Shown: one piece after another, positions 24,937-33,655 of the stretch
Layout: each line of letters starts with the position of its first letter
Position numbering within the stretch: the first letter of the stretch is position 1
Source: Pseudaquidulcibacter sp041917055
GTDB taxonomy: Bacteria > Pseudomonadota > Alphaproteobacteria > Caulobacterales > Aquidulcibacteraceae
Length of the DNA stretch: 64,000 nucleotides
Assembly: GCA_041917055.1 (NCBI GenBank)
Contig: JAYRYJ010000001.1
Coordinates: 519,589 to 583,588 of the forward strand
Direction of reading: 5' to 3'
Notes under the pieces: model-generated
Seen by the model: only the letters and a program-made list of their open reading frames with translations
Database searches by the model: none
Told to the model about the DNA's origin: nothing
Program-made: the position numbers and the translations under genes

Positions 24937-26144
24937 TGATTTCTTATTATGAAGCCTTAGATATTTTGCGCAAAAATGCTGCAAAAATTGCTGCGCAGCA
25001 AATTGATATTTTATCGGCGCTTGGACACTATTGTGCCATCGATATTATTGCGCCGATTTCAATTCCCTCTTTTGATAATTCAGCAATGGATGGTTTTGGT
25101 GTAAAGGTCGAATGGTTGGTTAGCGCAAGCGCCGAAAGCCCGGTTGCAATTCCCAAGGCCCATGCGATTGGCGCGGGCGAAATAAATGAAGACCAAGGTT
25201 TTTTCACGCCGCATATTATGACCGGCGCAAAAACGCCAAATTGGGTTGAGGCGGTCGTGCCTATCGAAAACACCCGTGAAAAAGACGGCAAAATTCTTTT
25301 CGCTGCACCTGTAAAATTAGGTCAAAACATAAGAAAAATCGGCACTGATATTGCGCAAGGCGTAACAATTATAAAAGCCGGGCAAAAATTAAACCCCGAA
25401 CACATTGCAATTCTTGCAGCATTAGGAATCGCCAAAGTTTCAGTTTCTATATTGCCTGAATTAATGATTTACTCGACCGGAAATGAAATTATCGCCCATG
25501 ATTCAGGGCCTTTAAAGGGAGGGCAAATCTATAATTCCAATGCGCCTTATTTATTAACGCGCGCTAAAGAAATCGGACTTTGCGCCAAATTCGGTGGCAA
25601 AATTAATGATGATAAGGACGAATTTATTCGCAATATCCAAACTCGGCCCGAAAAATCTTTGATTATTACCACCGGTGCGGTTTCGATGGGGAAATATGAT
25701 TTTATTCCATTGGCTCTCGCCGAATTGGGTGCAACAATTCATTTTCACAAATGCAATATTCGCCCAGGTAAGCCGATTTTGTTTGCCACTTTACCAAATG
25801 GCACACTTTTCTTTGGCCTTCCGGGAAACCCTATATCGTCTGCAATTGGTTTTAATTTCTTTGTTTTGCCGATGTTGGGTTTTATGTTGGGTATTGAAAG
25901 CAATACCAATCAAATTGCAATTCTTGAAAATAATTTTTCAAAAGCCGCCAATTTCCGGCAATTTGTGAAAGCGAAACTAAAGACCGACCAAGCGACAAAT
26001 AAAATTGAAATTTTAGAAGGGCAGGAAAGTTACAAAATCCTGCCAATGGTTAAGGCCAATGCTTGGGCGATTTTAACTGAGGATAAAAACGAGTTCAAAG
26101 CGGGCGAAATGGTCGAATTCATTGCCTATGGTGCGGGGCTTTAA
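24936..26144 (+). CDS. moeA: Molybdopterin molybdotransferase MoeA
   Basis: About 402 residues. It inserts molybdate into adenylylated molybdopterin. Seen: PISIPSFDNSAMDGFGVK, MTGAKTPNWVEAVVPIE, the MoCF-domain YSTGNEI and TTGAVSMGKYDF, and LPGNPISSA. The ATG at 24936 overlaps the upstream stop in TGATG; a GTG at 24933 is the alternative. It directly follows the fusion gene whose MogA part supplies its substrate. Confidence 0.95.
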   Translation: MISYYEALDILRKNAAKIAAQQIDILSALGHYCAIDIIAPISIPSFDNSAMDGFGVKVEWLVSASAESPVAIPKAHAIGAGEINEDQGFFTPHIMTGAKTPNWVEAVVPIENTREKDGKILFAAPVKLGQNIRKIGTDIAQGVTIIKAGQKLNPEHIAILAALGIAKVSVSILPELMIYSTGNEIIAHDSGPLKGGQIYNSNAPYLLTRAKEIGLCAKFGGKINDDKDEFIRNIQTRPEKSLIITTGAVSMGKYDFIPLALAELGATIHFHKCNIRPGKPILFATLPNGTLFFGLPGNPISSAIGFNFFVLPMLGFMLGIESNTNQIAILENNFSKAANFRQFVKAKLKTDQATNKIEILEGQESYKILPMVKANAWAILTEDKNEFKAGEMVEFIAYGAGL

Positions 26145-26395
26145 TGGCGCAGGTCACAATTTCCCTTTATGGCGCGATGCGGGCTTATGACACGGGTGCG
26201 CCAATGATTATGCAAATTTCCGATGGTGCGAACCGCGACGAATTGCGCTCGGCAATCACGGAATTTTTGCAAATCACTGATATTGAACTATTCGCAAGCT
26301 GTGCTTTAGCCGATGAAAACCAAATTATTGGCGCTGATTATTGCGTTTCGGGCGATCTCAAAATTTCAATTTTGCCACCGGTTTGCGGGGGTTGA
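26144..26395 (+). CDS. moaD: Molybdopterin synthase small subunit MoaD
   Basis: An 83-residue ubiquitin-fold sulfur carrier ending in Gly-Gly (PPVCGG), the thiocarboxylate-forming tail. The start overlaps the moeA stop (TAATG). The next gene is its partner MoaE. No MoeB-type activating enzyme is visible nearby. Confidence 0.93.
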   Translation: MAQVTISLYGAMRAYDTGAPMIMQISDGANRDELRSAITEFLQITDIELFASCALADENQIIGADYCVSGDLKISILPPVCGG

Positions 26396-26396
26396 G

Positions 26397-26837
26397 ATGA
26401 TATTTTGCGAAATTACCGAAACCGAACTTTCGACCCAAAAAGCCATTGATTTTGTCAGTGCCGACAAAAATGGTGCAATAGATGTGTTTTTAGGTGTGGT
26501 GCGTAATCATAATCTGGGCCGCGCGACCAAGGCGGTGACTTATGACGCTCACCCCAATCTTGCGCAAAAAGCAATGGAAGATATTTGCGATGAAGCACAC
26601 GAACTATTTGGCACGGATTTACGAATTTATGTTTCGCATTTCCTTGGAAGGTTAGAAATCGGCGGTGTCAGCGTGATTATTGCAGTCGGCAGTCCGCACC
26701 GTGACATGGCATTTAAGGCCTGCCGTTTTGTGATTGACCAATTGAAAATTCGTGCCCCAATTTGGAAATTGGAACATTATGCCGATGACGATAGCAAATG
26801 GCTTGACGGGACTTCTTTAAACGGTGACGCAAAATGA
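26397..26837 (+). CDS. moaE: Molybdopterin synthase catalytic subunit MoaE
   Basis: A 146-residue catalytic subunit that adds two sulfurs to precursor Z together with MoaD. Seen: GVVRNHNLGRATKAVTYDAH, the active-site region SPHRDMAFKACRFVIDQLK and RAPIWKLEHY with the conserved lysines. The ATG at 26397 lies one base after the moaD stop; an upstream in-frame ATG at 26313 would lie within moaD and is rejected. Confidence 0.95.
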   Translation: MIFCEITETELSTQKAIDFVSADKNGAIDVFLGVVRNHNLGRATKAVTYDAHPNLAQKAMEDICDEAHELFGTDLRIYVSHFLGRLEIGGVSVIIAVGSPHRDMAFKACRFVIDQLKIRAPIWKLEHYADDDSKWLDGTSLNGDAK

Positions 26838-27580
26838 ATGCGCTTTTGGCTTTTGCATTTTTTGCGGTCGCATTGATTTATTCCAGCGTCGGTTTTGGTG
26901 GTGGTTCGTCATATACGGCGCTTTTAGTCGCAATTGGTGCGCCATTTGCCATAATTCCGGCAATTTCATTGGCCTGTAACATTATTGTTGTCAGCGGAAA
27001 TTCCATAAATTTTTGGCGCGCCAAACAATTTGACTTACGAATTTTTTGGCCCTTGGCAATTTTTTCTATACCTTTCGCATATTTAGGCGGAAGATTGCAT
27101 TTGCCAAAAATTGCATTTCTTTGGATATTGTTTGCAGCACTTTTGGCTTCCGGAATAAAGTTGATATTTGATTTTTGGGGCGCAAAAGAATTTTCCAATT
27201 TTAATTTGCCCTCAAAATTTGTTTTGGCACCAATAGGCGCGGCATTGGGTTTTATTGCGGGCGTTACAGGTATCGGCGGCGGAATTTATCTTGCCCCAGT
27301 TTTATATTTTATGCGCGCCGCACCGCCGAAAGTAATAGCTGCGACTTGCTCTTATTTTATCTTGGTAAATTCAGTCTCAGGTCTTATTGGGCAATTACAG
27401 AAACACCATGATATCGGTCTTATGTCGCAATATTTGCTATTACCCTTGGCAGTTCTGATTGGCGGGCAAATTGGTTCACGAACAATGTTGCGGTTCTTGC
27501 CAAATCGCTTTGTAGCGCTTTTGACAGGATTGCTGATTTCTTTTGTCGCGTTGCAGATTGGTTTTAAAGAATTGTTTTAG
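26834..27580 (+). CDS. TSUP-family (TauE/SafE, DUF81) transporter
   Basis: A 248-residue membrane protein with about eight hydrophobic segments. The family signature occurs twice: SSVGFGGGSSYTALLV near residue 20 and GFIAGVTGIGGGIYLAPVL near residue 140. TSUP members export sulfite or sulfonates or carry other anions. It overlaps moaE by ATGA and so belongs to the Moco operon. A link to sulfur supply for molybdopterin, or to export of sulfite (the substrate of a molybdoenzyme), is inference. Confidence 0.85.
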   Translation: MNALLAFAFFAVALIYSSVGFGGGSSYTALLVAIGAPFAIIPAISLACNIIVVSGNSINFWRAKQFDLRIFWPLAIFSIPFAYLGGRLHLPKIAFLWILFAALLASGIKLIFDFWGAKEFSNFNLPSKFVLAPIGAALGFIAGVTGIGGGIYLAPVLYFMRAAPPKVIAATCSYFILVNSVSGLIGQLQKHHDIGLMSQYLLLPLAVLIGGQIGSRTMLRFLPNRFVALLTGLLISFVALQIGFKELF

Positions 27581-27592
27581 GGAAAACATTTC

Positions 27593-27688
27593 ATGCGAAG
27601 ATTTGCATATCGCTTCGGAAGCAAATCTTGCGTGTTCAAATCACTCAATGGATGCGCCATTAAAAAACCCCCTGTTTTTGCAAAACAG
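27593..27688. repeat. 96-bp direct repeat, unit 1
   Basis: Matches unit 2 at 27743-27838 along its whole length, with roughly nine substitutions and one compensating indel pair. It contains the inverted arms AAGATTTGC/GCAAATCTT, a T-arm-like GTTCAAATC, GGATGCGCCATT, and the left half of a terminator stem (ACCCCCTGTTTTTGCAAAACAG) whose right half has been lost (TTTGGG). Confidence 0.9.
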
Positions 27689-27742
27689 TTTGGGTTTGCC
27701 ATATAGATTGGTGCTTTGTTGCTGAGAGGAGCGATTTATATT

Positions 27743-27838
27743 ATGCGAAGATTTGCGTATTGCTGCGCTGCAAATCTTGCGTGTTCAAATCACTCAAAGG
27801 ATGCGCCATTAAAAAAACCCCCTGTTTTTGCAAAACAG
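27743..27838. repeat. 96-bp direct repeat, unit 2, abutting tRNA-Arg
   Basis: Second copy, 150 bp after unit 1. Its last part runs into the intact terminator and then the 3' end of tRNA-Arg. GGATGCGCCATT in the repeat is nearly the reverse complement of AATGGCGCACC at the tRNA 3' end, so repeat and tRNA end form a further inverted pair. Confidence 0.9.
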
Positions 27839-27849
27839 GGGGTTTTTTT
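27811..27849. terminator. Strong bidirectional terminator
   Basis: Perfect arms ACCCCCTGTTTT and AAAACAGGGGGT around TGC, with an A run on one side and a T run on the other. Serves tRNA-Arg on the minus strand and the Moco operon on the plus strand. Confidence 0.93.
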
Positions 27850-27851
27850 AA

Positions 27852-27928
27852 TGGCGCACCCGGAGCGATTCGAACGCCCGACCCTCAGATTCGTAGTCTG
27901 ATGCTCTATCCAGCTGAGCTACGGGTGC
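27852..27928 (-). tRNA. tRNA-Arg (anticodon ACG)
   Basis: A 77-nt cloverleaf including an encoded CCA end. Acceptor arms GCACCCG and CGGGTGC; D arm GCTC/GAGC; anticodon stem TCAGA/TCTGA with loop CTACGAA giving anticodon ACG; T loop TTCGAAT. The A34 of this tRNA is the target of the deaminase TadA, whose gene is at 35779-36255. Transcription is leftward into the terminator at 27811. Confidence 0.97.
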
Positions 27929-28121
27929 ATGCCTTTAAGGTGGCGCTTGGTAATGCGTGGGTATGAAAATAGCAAGGGGATTTATCAGTAATTATTGCCG
28001 CCACAAACACAAATAAACAATGCGATTCTCAGGCGTTCTAAGTGTTTTTTGGGGAAAACATGTGTTCTTGCAACTGTGATTTCGCCAATAAAGCTAAAGC
28101 GGTTCAAAAAATGCAAATTCT

Positions 28122-29147
28122 ATGCTTTATCGAAATATGCAGAATGCAGCCGCCGTTGAAAATTCACAAATTCGTGTTTCCAATTCAAAATTGGAATTGA
28201 ATTTGCTATGGAAAATATTGCCAATATTTGTATGGCTTGCGGCAAGTTTTCCAAAGGCAAGTCATGCAATTAATGATTTAAGCAATAATGGTATTATCAC
28301 CGACAAAACCTATTCGGGCCCATGGTTAAAATCGAATTTATTGAATTATTTGGGTGAGTTTGGGCCGCAATTGTTTGCACCAATTGCCGGCGCTTTGATA
28401 GCTTTTGCGGTTTTTCGCCTTGCAAAATCCATTAATTCATCGGATTTAATCGCGGCAATTGCATCTATTACTTCAATATGTGTTCCGGTTTTCGGCATAT
28501 CGCCGTCGCTTGAAGAATCGCCTGATGACGCAATGTTTGCGGGGTTTGTTCTTTTGAGCTTCGCCTCTTTGATTAAAGCCAATAAGGACTTCAATCCAAG
28601 TGCTTTGGCGTTCGCACTAATCTTTTCAGCAATAGCATGTTGGTTTCGCCCATTTGCGGCATGGCCGATGCTTGCGGTTTTTGTCACAATGATCGCCTTA
28701 AACCGCAATTATGCTGGTCGCCCCTATTATGGATTGATAAGTGCATTATGTTGGGGGCCCGGCCTTTTTGCCGCCTATAAAGTGTCTGAATTCCTTAAAA
28801 CCGATTTCATGGGCGCCCAAATGCCAAATGCACAAACTATTATTGATCAAAATTCCGAATTACAAATTTTGCCTTGGGTATTAAATGCTACGCCAATATT
28901 AATATTCGCCATTTTTGGCATTTTTGGAATTGCCGCGCTTTTTGTGCAAAAACAAAATCGAAAGATAGCAATCGCAATTTGTATCTTCATTGCCTCTGCA
29001 GTGATTGGCGCATTCTTCTATGGTTCGGTGATTGGTGCACGATTTTTGCTTGATAATATCTTTTTGACATTAGGAATCGTCGCGATTTCGGCCTTTGTGG
29101 TTTCGAATCTTTCCAAACAGAAAATTGTGCAAAACAATTCCAATTGA
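28122..29147 (+). CDS. Multi-pass membrane protein of unknown function
   Basis: A 341-residue protein with about nine hydrophobic segments and a short loop containing SPSLEESPDDAMFAGF. The spacing of helices and short polar loops resembles glycosyltransferase-C-type or dolichyl-mannosyltransferase-like membrane proteins, but I see no catalytic signature that settles it. Start could be the ATG at 28122 or 28137. It lies alone between tRNA-Arg and the Fur-family gene. Confidence 0.6.
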   Translation: MLYRNMQNAAAVENSQIRVSNSKLELNLLWKILPIFVWLAASFPKASHAINDLSNNGIITDKTYSGPWLKSNLLNYLGEFGPQLFAPIAGALIAFAVFRLAKSINSSDLIAAIASITSICVPVFGISPSLEESPDDAMFAGFVLLSFASLIKANKDFNPSALAFALIFSAIACWFRPFAAWPMLAVFVTMIALNRNYAGRPYYGLISALCWGPGLFAAYKVSEFLKTDFMGAQMPNAQTIIDQNSELQILPWVLNATPILIFAIFGIFGIAALFVQKQNRKIAIAICIFIASAVIGAFFYGSVIGARFLLDNIFLTLGIVAISAFVVSNLSKQKIVQNNSN

Positions 29148-29171
29148 TTTGCCACTGGTATAAAGTGCCCC

Positions 29172-29645
29172 ATGCACATTATTTCTAATGAAATCGAAAG
29201 CCAGATTGAAGCCGCAAGACAATTGTCACTTGCACAAGGCGAAAGATTTACTTTGCCGCGCGAACAGGTTTTCCGATTTTTGTTGTCGCATTCTGTACCG
29301 CAAAAAGCCTACGAAATAATCGAGAACATTTCTATCTCCGATAAAAGCGCCAAACCGCCTACAATATACCGCGCGCTGGAATTTTTGTGCCGCCTAGGAT
29401 TGGTTCATAAAATCGAAAGTGACGCGTCATATTTTGTATGCTCTCACAAAAATCATTGCGATCAAGAAACTCATACGCCATTGGTTCTTATTTGCCAGTT
29501 CTGCAATAAAGTGTTTGAACGCCATATCCATGCCATTGAGAACCAAATTATCGCGGCGGCAAATGAAAACGATTTTTTGGTAACAAAAACCGTTATTGAG
29601 GCGCATGGACAGTGTGAAACTTGCCGAAAAGCTAATTTTTCGTAA
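29172..29645 (+). CDS. zur: Fur-family regulator, Zur type
   Basis: A 157-residue Fur-family repressor. Winged-helix N-domain (LPREQVFRFLLSH, PPTIYRALEFLCRLGLVHKI) followed by a dimer domain with structural zinc cysteines C108-C111 (CQFC) and C148-C151 (CETC) and the sensor segment SHKNHCDQETHTP. The overall pattern is closest to zinc-responsive Zur. No zinc-transporter genes are adjacent, so its regulon lies elsewhere. Zur versus Fur is inference from motifs. Confidence 0.8.
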   Translation: MHIISNEIESQIEAARQLSLAQGERFTLPREQVFRFLLSHSVPQKAYEIIENISISDKSAKPPTIYRALEFLCRLGLVHKIESDASYFVCSHKNHCDQETHTPLVLICQFCNKVFERHIHAIENQIIAAANENDFLVTKTVIEAHGQCETCRKANFS

Positions 29646-29766
29646 ATTATTTTACTCTTCACGAAGTTAAATCATTGAATCAAAAGCCCTATTTTTATTG
29701 AGGTTTTGACAGTTTATTAAGTCAAAGATTAAACTTTTAGTTAGATTAGTTTGCTATTGTTTCACT

Positions 29767-31686
29767 ATGAGTAAACACTTCAAGGTTCGCCCTTTTCTTT
29801 GGTCCGCCATATTTTTTGCTTTAATCGGCGCTGTTCTCGGCGGTTTTATGGCGATGAGGGCGGTGGATTCTCTTTCCCAATCTAGCGCCAAAATGGGTGT
29901 TTTTGAGCGTTCATGGTCAAATGCTAATTTGCAGGATGCCCGTGCCTCAGATGCTGCAAAATATTATATTAAAACCCTTGAACAAGATACTTTCGACAAA
30001 TTTCAGGCATTAAATGCCGGCCGCACCAATGCATTGATGGACGCGATTGATGCTGCACCCAAAATGCAGAACCAGAAAATCCTAAACCGCACTTATGAAG
30101 CCACAATGTCTATGGCTGATATTGAAAACGGCGCGGTAACTTTGGCAAAATCCGGACAGCCGGAAGCAGCGATGGCGATGCTTACTAACTCTCGCTATTC
30201 GCAATTGGGTTCAACAAAATCTGTATTAAAAGAAACCGCCCGTGGTGAATTGGTGAATTCAATTAATGGCGAAGTTGAATATGCGTATGACTTATTATTA
30301 CTTGGTCTTGGTGCGCTGATTGTTTCATTATCTGTTGCGGCCTATTGTTGGTGGAAAGTCGGTATTATTTTCCAAATGCAGGCTAAAGAATTAGAAGTGG
30401 CGCGCGATTCATTGGCGGCACATGCCAATCAATTGGAAGAAAAAATCGAAATTCGCACCCGCGATTTAGAAGCCGCAAAAATTGCCGCCGAAGCGGCAGA
30501 CAAAGCCAAATCAGCCTTCTTAGCGCAAATGAGCCATGAAATAAGAACTCCGTTGAATGGCGTTTTGGGCATGGCGGCGGCGATTGCCAATACTTCATTG
30601 GACGAAAGACAAAAGCGTCTGGTGTCAGTTATTCAAGAGAGTGGCGACACTTTATTGGCTTTATTGAATGACGTTCTCGACCTTGCAAAAATTGAATCCG
30701 GAAAACTTGAAATCGAAACCATTGATTTTTCAGTTTCCGCAATTGTTCGCTCTGCCGAAGCAATTTTCTCAACCCGTGCACACGAAAAAGGACTAAGTTT
30801 CTCTGTTGCGATTGATGAAGTTGCTGATAATTGGTGCATCGGTGATCCAACCCGCTTAAGGCAGATTCTTTATAATCTAATGTCAAATGCCATTAAATTT
30901 ACCAATGAGGGCGATATAAAAGTCTCGGTCAGCGGCGAAAAATTCGGTCAAAATGAGATTGATTTGCGATTTGAGGTCGAAGATTCGGGGATTGGCATTG
31001 ACGAAGCCGGCATTGCACGCTTGTTCCAGAAATTCTCCCAAGCCGATAGTGCGACCACGCGTAAATTCGGCGGCACTGGATTGGGACTTGCGATTTCAAA
31101 ACAATTGGCAAATCTTATGGGTGGCGACATCACTGTTACCAGCGAAATAGGTGTCGGATCTATATTTGTTTTCACAGTCAAGGTTCCACTTGGTCAAGCG
31201 CCTTCACAGACCAATGCAACGGCATTCAATGAGGCAATGAGCAATGACGGCGAATACGCCGGCGATTTGCGCATTCTTGCGGCAGAGGACAATGCAAACA
31301 ACCGCTTGGTTCTGAAGATGTTCCTCGAACAAGTTGGTGTTACACCGACATTTGTCGAAAACGGTGCTTTGGCGGTCGAGGCATGGAAAAATGCCGAATT
31401 TGACGTCATTCTTATGGATGTGCAAATGCCCATAATGTCTGGCCCTGAAGCCTGCAGTGAAATTCGTCGCCTTGAGCGAAAAAATAATCGCGCAAGAACG
31501 CCAATTATTGCGCTTACTGCAAATGCAATGACACACCATGTGCGAGAGTGTTTGGTCGCGGGTATGGACGCCCATGTCGCCAAACCAATTCAGCCGGATT
31601 TATTGTTCGCAACAATTGATGAAGTATTGTCAGCCGACGAACGCGAATTTGGTCACGACATTGACACTCAAAACGTGGCAGAATAA
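29767..31686 (+). CDS. Hybrid sensor histidine kinase/response regulator
   Basis: A 639-residue hybrid kinase. Order: membrane helix at about 11-32, an extracytoplasmic helical sensor of about 140 residues (four-helix-bundle type), a second helix at about 176-198, a coiled coil, HisKA with the phospho-acceptor His257 (QMSHEIRTPLNG), HATPase with N, G1 (VEDSGIGIDE) and G2 (GGTGLGLAIS) boxes, then a receiver domain with Asp551 in ILMDVQMP. There is no adjacent separate response regulator, so signal probably passes through a phosphotransfer protein elsewhere. Signal unknown. Confidence 0.93.
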   Translation: MSKHFKVRPFLWSAIFFALIGAVLGGFMAMRAVDSLSQSSAKMGVFERSWSNANLQDARASDAAKYYIKTLEQDTFDKFQALNAGRTNALMDAIDAAPKMQNQKILNRTYEATMSMADIENGAVTLAKSGQPEAAMAMLTNSRYSQLGSTKSVLKETARGELVNSINGEVEYAYDLLLLGLGALIVSLSVAAYCWWKVGIIFQMQAKELEVARDSLAAHANQLEEKIEIRTRDLEAAKIAAEAADKAKSAFLAQMSHEIRTPLNGVLGMAAAIANTSLDERQKRLVSVIQESGDTLLALLNDVLDLAKIESGKLEIETIDFSVSAIVRSAEAIFSTRAHEKGLSFSVAIDEVADNWCIGDPTRLRQILYNLMSNAIKFTNEGDIKVSVSGEKFGQNEIDLRFEVEDSGIGIDEAGIARLFQKFSQADSATTRKFGGTGLGLAISKQLANLMGGDITVTSEIGVGSIFVFTVKVPLGQAPSQTNATAFNEAMSNDGEYAGDLRILAAEDNANNRLVLKMFLEQVGVTPTFVENGALAVEAWKNAEFDVILMDVQMPIMSGPEACSEIRRLERKNNRARTPIIALTANAMTHHVRECLVAGMDAHVAKPIQPDLLFATIDEVLSADEREFGHDIDTQNVAE

Positions 31687-31722
31687 GGCCGAATTCAATT
31701 CAGTTTTTAGGTTAAAGATATT

Positions 31723-32115
31723 TTGCTAATTGTCGTCGCTATCGCATTAATTGACAATAAAAATCGTGTGTTGATGGCAAAGCGACCTGAAGGCAAGAAT
31801 TTTGCAGGTCATTGGGAGTTTCCCGGCGGCAAATTAGAAGCCAATGAATCCCCCGAAAATGCATTGATTAGGGAAATAAAAGAAGAATTAGGCATTGAAA
31901 TAAAGGCCAAAGATCTCAAGCCACTAAGTTTTTCTTCGTACAATTATCAAAATTTTCACCTTCTAATGCCATTATGGGAATGCAGGCAATGGGAGGGAAA
32001 TCCAAAGCCGCTTGAAGGGCAAGAAATCGCATTTTTTGGCAAGCACGAAATAATAAATTTGAAAGTGCCGCCCGCAGATGTTGAACTGGTCGAATTATTG
32101 AGGGTATATTTATGA
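31723..32115 (+). CDS. mutT: Nudix hydrolase, probable 8-oxo-dGTP diphosphatase MutT
   Basis: A 130-residue protein with a full Nudix box: GGKLEANESPENALIREIKE followed by ELG. The N-terminal VVAIALIDNKNRVLMAKRP is the MutT pattern. It removes oxidised dGTP from the nucleotide pool. The start at 31723 is a TTG, since no ATG lies upstream in frame. The 3' end overlaps the Flp-like gene by ATGA, an unusual pairing of a repair gene with a pilin-like gene. Confidence 0.85.
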   Translation: MLIVVAIALIDNKNRVLMAKRPEGKNFAGHWEFPGGKLEANESPENALIREIKEELGIEIKAKDLKPLSFSSYNYQNFHLLMPLWECRQWEGNPKPLEGQEIAFFGKHEIINLKVPPADVELVELLRVYL

Positions 32116-32297
32116 TTAAAAAGGTTAAATGCGTTTTGAACGCAATACTTAAGAATCAGAAAGGCGCGAGTTCGCTTGAATATGCTTTGATAATGTCATT
32201 AGTTTTTTTGGCTATTGTTGCCTCTGTCAATAATTTCGCCAATAGTTTCAATTCACGCTTTAATCAGGCGTCAAACGCCATTAGCGCTGCACGTTAG
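32112..32297 (+). CDS. Third Flp-family pilin-like protein
   Basis: A 61-residue Flp-like protein: basic leader, processing site NQKG followed by ASSLEYALIMSLVFLAIVA with Glu at +5 and the Glu-Tyr pair. It is clearly diverged from the two identical pilins at 13.7-14.3 kb. It overlaps mutT by 4 bp (ATGA) and is probably co-translated with it. Possible minor pilin; role unknown. Confidence 0.85.
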   Translation: MIKKVKCVLNAILKNQKGASSLEYALIMSLVFLAIVASVNNFANSFNSRFNQASNAISAAR

Positions 32298-32383
32298 TTC
32301 ACTTGTCGCTTTCTTTAATCTGAAAAACTTGATAATCGCGGAAATACCCTTGCGCGATAGCAAGGTGGTTTCTGGAGCTTAGA

Positions 32384-33655
32384 ATGCGGGTATTGGTAAT
32401 CGGTAATGGCGGACGTGAACATGCGTTGGCATGGCGCTTGAAAAGCTGTCCAAATGTCGAATTTTTGGCCTCAACGCCATCCAATACGGGTATTGCCGAA
32501 TTTGCAACATGTTTTGATATTAAGGCGGACGATATTGATGGCTTAATAGAGCTTTCAAAGGCTGAAAAATTTGATTTGGTCGTTATCGGGCCTGAAATCC
32601 CATTGTCATTGGGCCTCGCTGATGAATTACGGAAAATCGGAATTCCGTGCTTTGGCCCTTCACAAGCCGCCGCAATGCTTGAAGCTTCAAAAGCATTTTC
32701 CAAAGATTTTATGGCGCGCCATAATATTCCAACCGCTAAATATGGCGTTTTCAAAGATTGGGAAAATGCCGCAGAATTCATTATGGGTCTTTCCCCACCC
32801 TATGTCATAAAAGCATCCGGCCTTGCGGCAGGAAAAGGCGTTGTGATTGCCGAAAACCTTCCGCATGCCTTGGAAACTATTGATGAAATGTTTGACGGCA
32901 AATTTGGCGAGGCTTCAAACGAAATTGTAATCGAAGAATTCATGCAAGGCGAAGAAGCGAGTTTTTTTGTAATTTGCAATTCACAAACTTCAATCGCGCT
33001 TCCGGTTTGCCAAGACCATAAACGCGCTTTTGACAATGATGAAGGACTAAATACTGGTGGAATGGGCGCATATGCACCGACGAAACTGGTTGATGCGGAT
33101 TTGCACTCGCAAATAATGGAAAAAATTGTCGCGCCAACTTTGGACGGCCTAAAAAAAGAAGGCACGCCTTATAATGGTGTGCTTTATGTTGGCCTGATGA
33201 TTAAAGATGGCAATGCGCGTGTAGTTGAATATAATTGTCGTTTTGGTGATCCTGAATGCCAAATTTTAATGCAATTTGTCGGCGACGATTTTGCGCAATG
33301 CCTAATGGATATCGCCAATGAAAAGCCTGCAAAATTGAACCTTAATCCGATAATCGGTTCGGCGGCAACAATTGTAATGGCTGCAATTGGCTATCCCGAC
33401 GAATATTTAAAAGATACGCCGATAAATGGACTTGATGCCGCCCAAAACAATGGCACAATAGTTTTCCATGCCGGAACCAAAAAAAGTTCGGACGGTGACC
33501 TTTTATCAAGTGGCGGCAGGGTGCTAAATGTCACGACCTGCGGCGAAAACCTTGGTTTGACACTTGCCAAAGCCTATAATGCAATCCAAAAAATTGATGC
33601 GCCGGGTCTTTTTTATCGCAAGGATATTGGGCAAAAGGAATTAAAACGCCAATGA
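32384..33655 (+). CDS. purD: Phosphoribosylamine-glycine ligase
   Basis: A 423-residue ATP-grasp enzyme of purine synthesis (GAR synthetase). Seen: MRVLVIGNGGREHALAWRL, GPSQAAAMLEASKAFSK, KASGLAAGKGVVIA, the signature GGMGAYAPTKLVD and NCRFGDPECQILM. GGAG precedes the ATG. The stop overlaps the following corA-like gene (ATGA). Confidence 0.97.
   Translation: MRVLVIGNGGREHALAWRLKSCPNVEFLASTPSNTGIAEFATCFDIKADDIDGLIELSKAEKFDLVVIGPEIPLSLGLADELRKIGIPCFGPSQAAAMLEASKAFSKDFMARHNIPTAKYGVFKDWENAAEFIMGLSPPYVIKASGLAAGKGVVIAENLPHALETIDEMFDGKFGEASNEIVIEEFMQGEEASFFVICNSQTSIALPVCQDHKRAFDNDEGLNTGGMGAYAPTKLVDADLHSQIMEKIVAPTLDGLKKEGTPYNGVLYVGLMIKDGNARVVEYNCRFGDPECQILMQFVGDDFAQCLMDIANEKPAKLNLNPIIGSAATIVMAAIGYPDEYLKDTPINGLDAAQNNGTIVFHAGTKKSSDGDLLSSGGRVLNVTTCGENLGLTLAKAYNAIQKIDAPGLFYRKDIGQKELKRQ

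Noticed and set aside
27543..27966. Several short frames across the 96-bp repeats and tRNA-Arg
   Set aside because: They read through repeat, terminator and tRNA sequence and end with tRNA-derived residues; chance frames.
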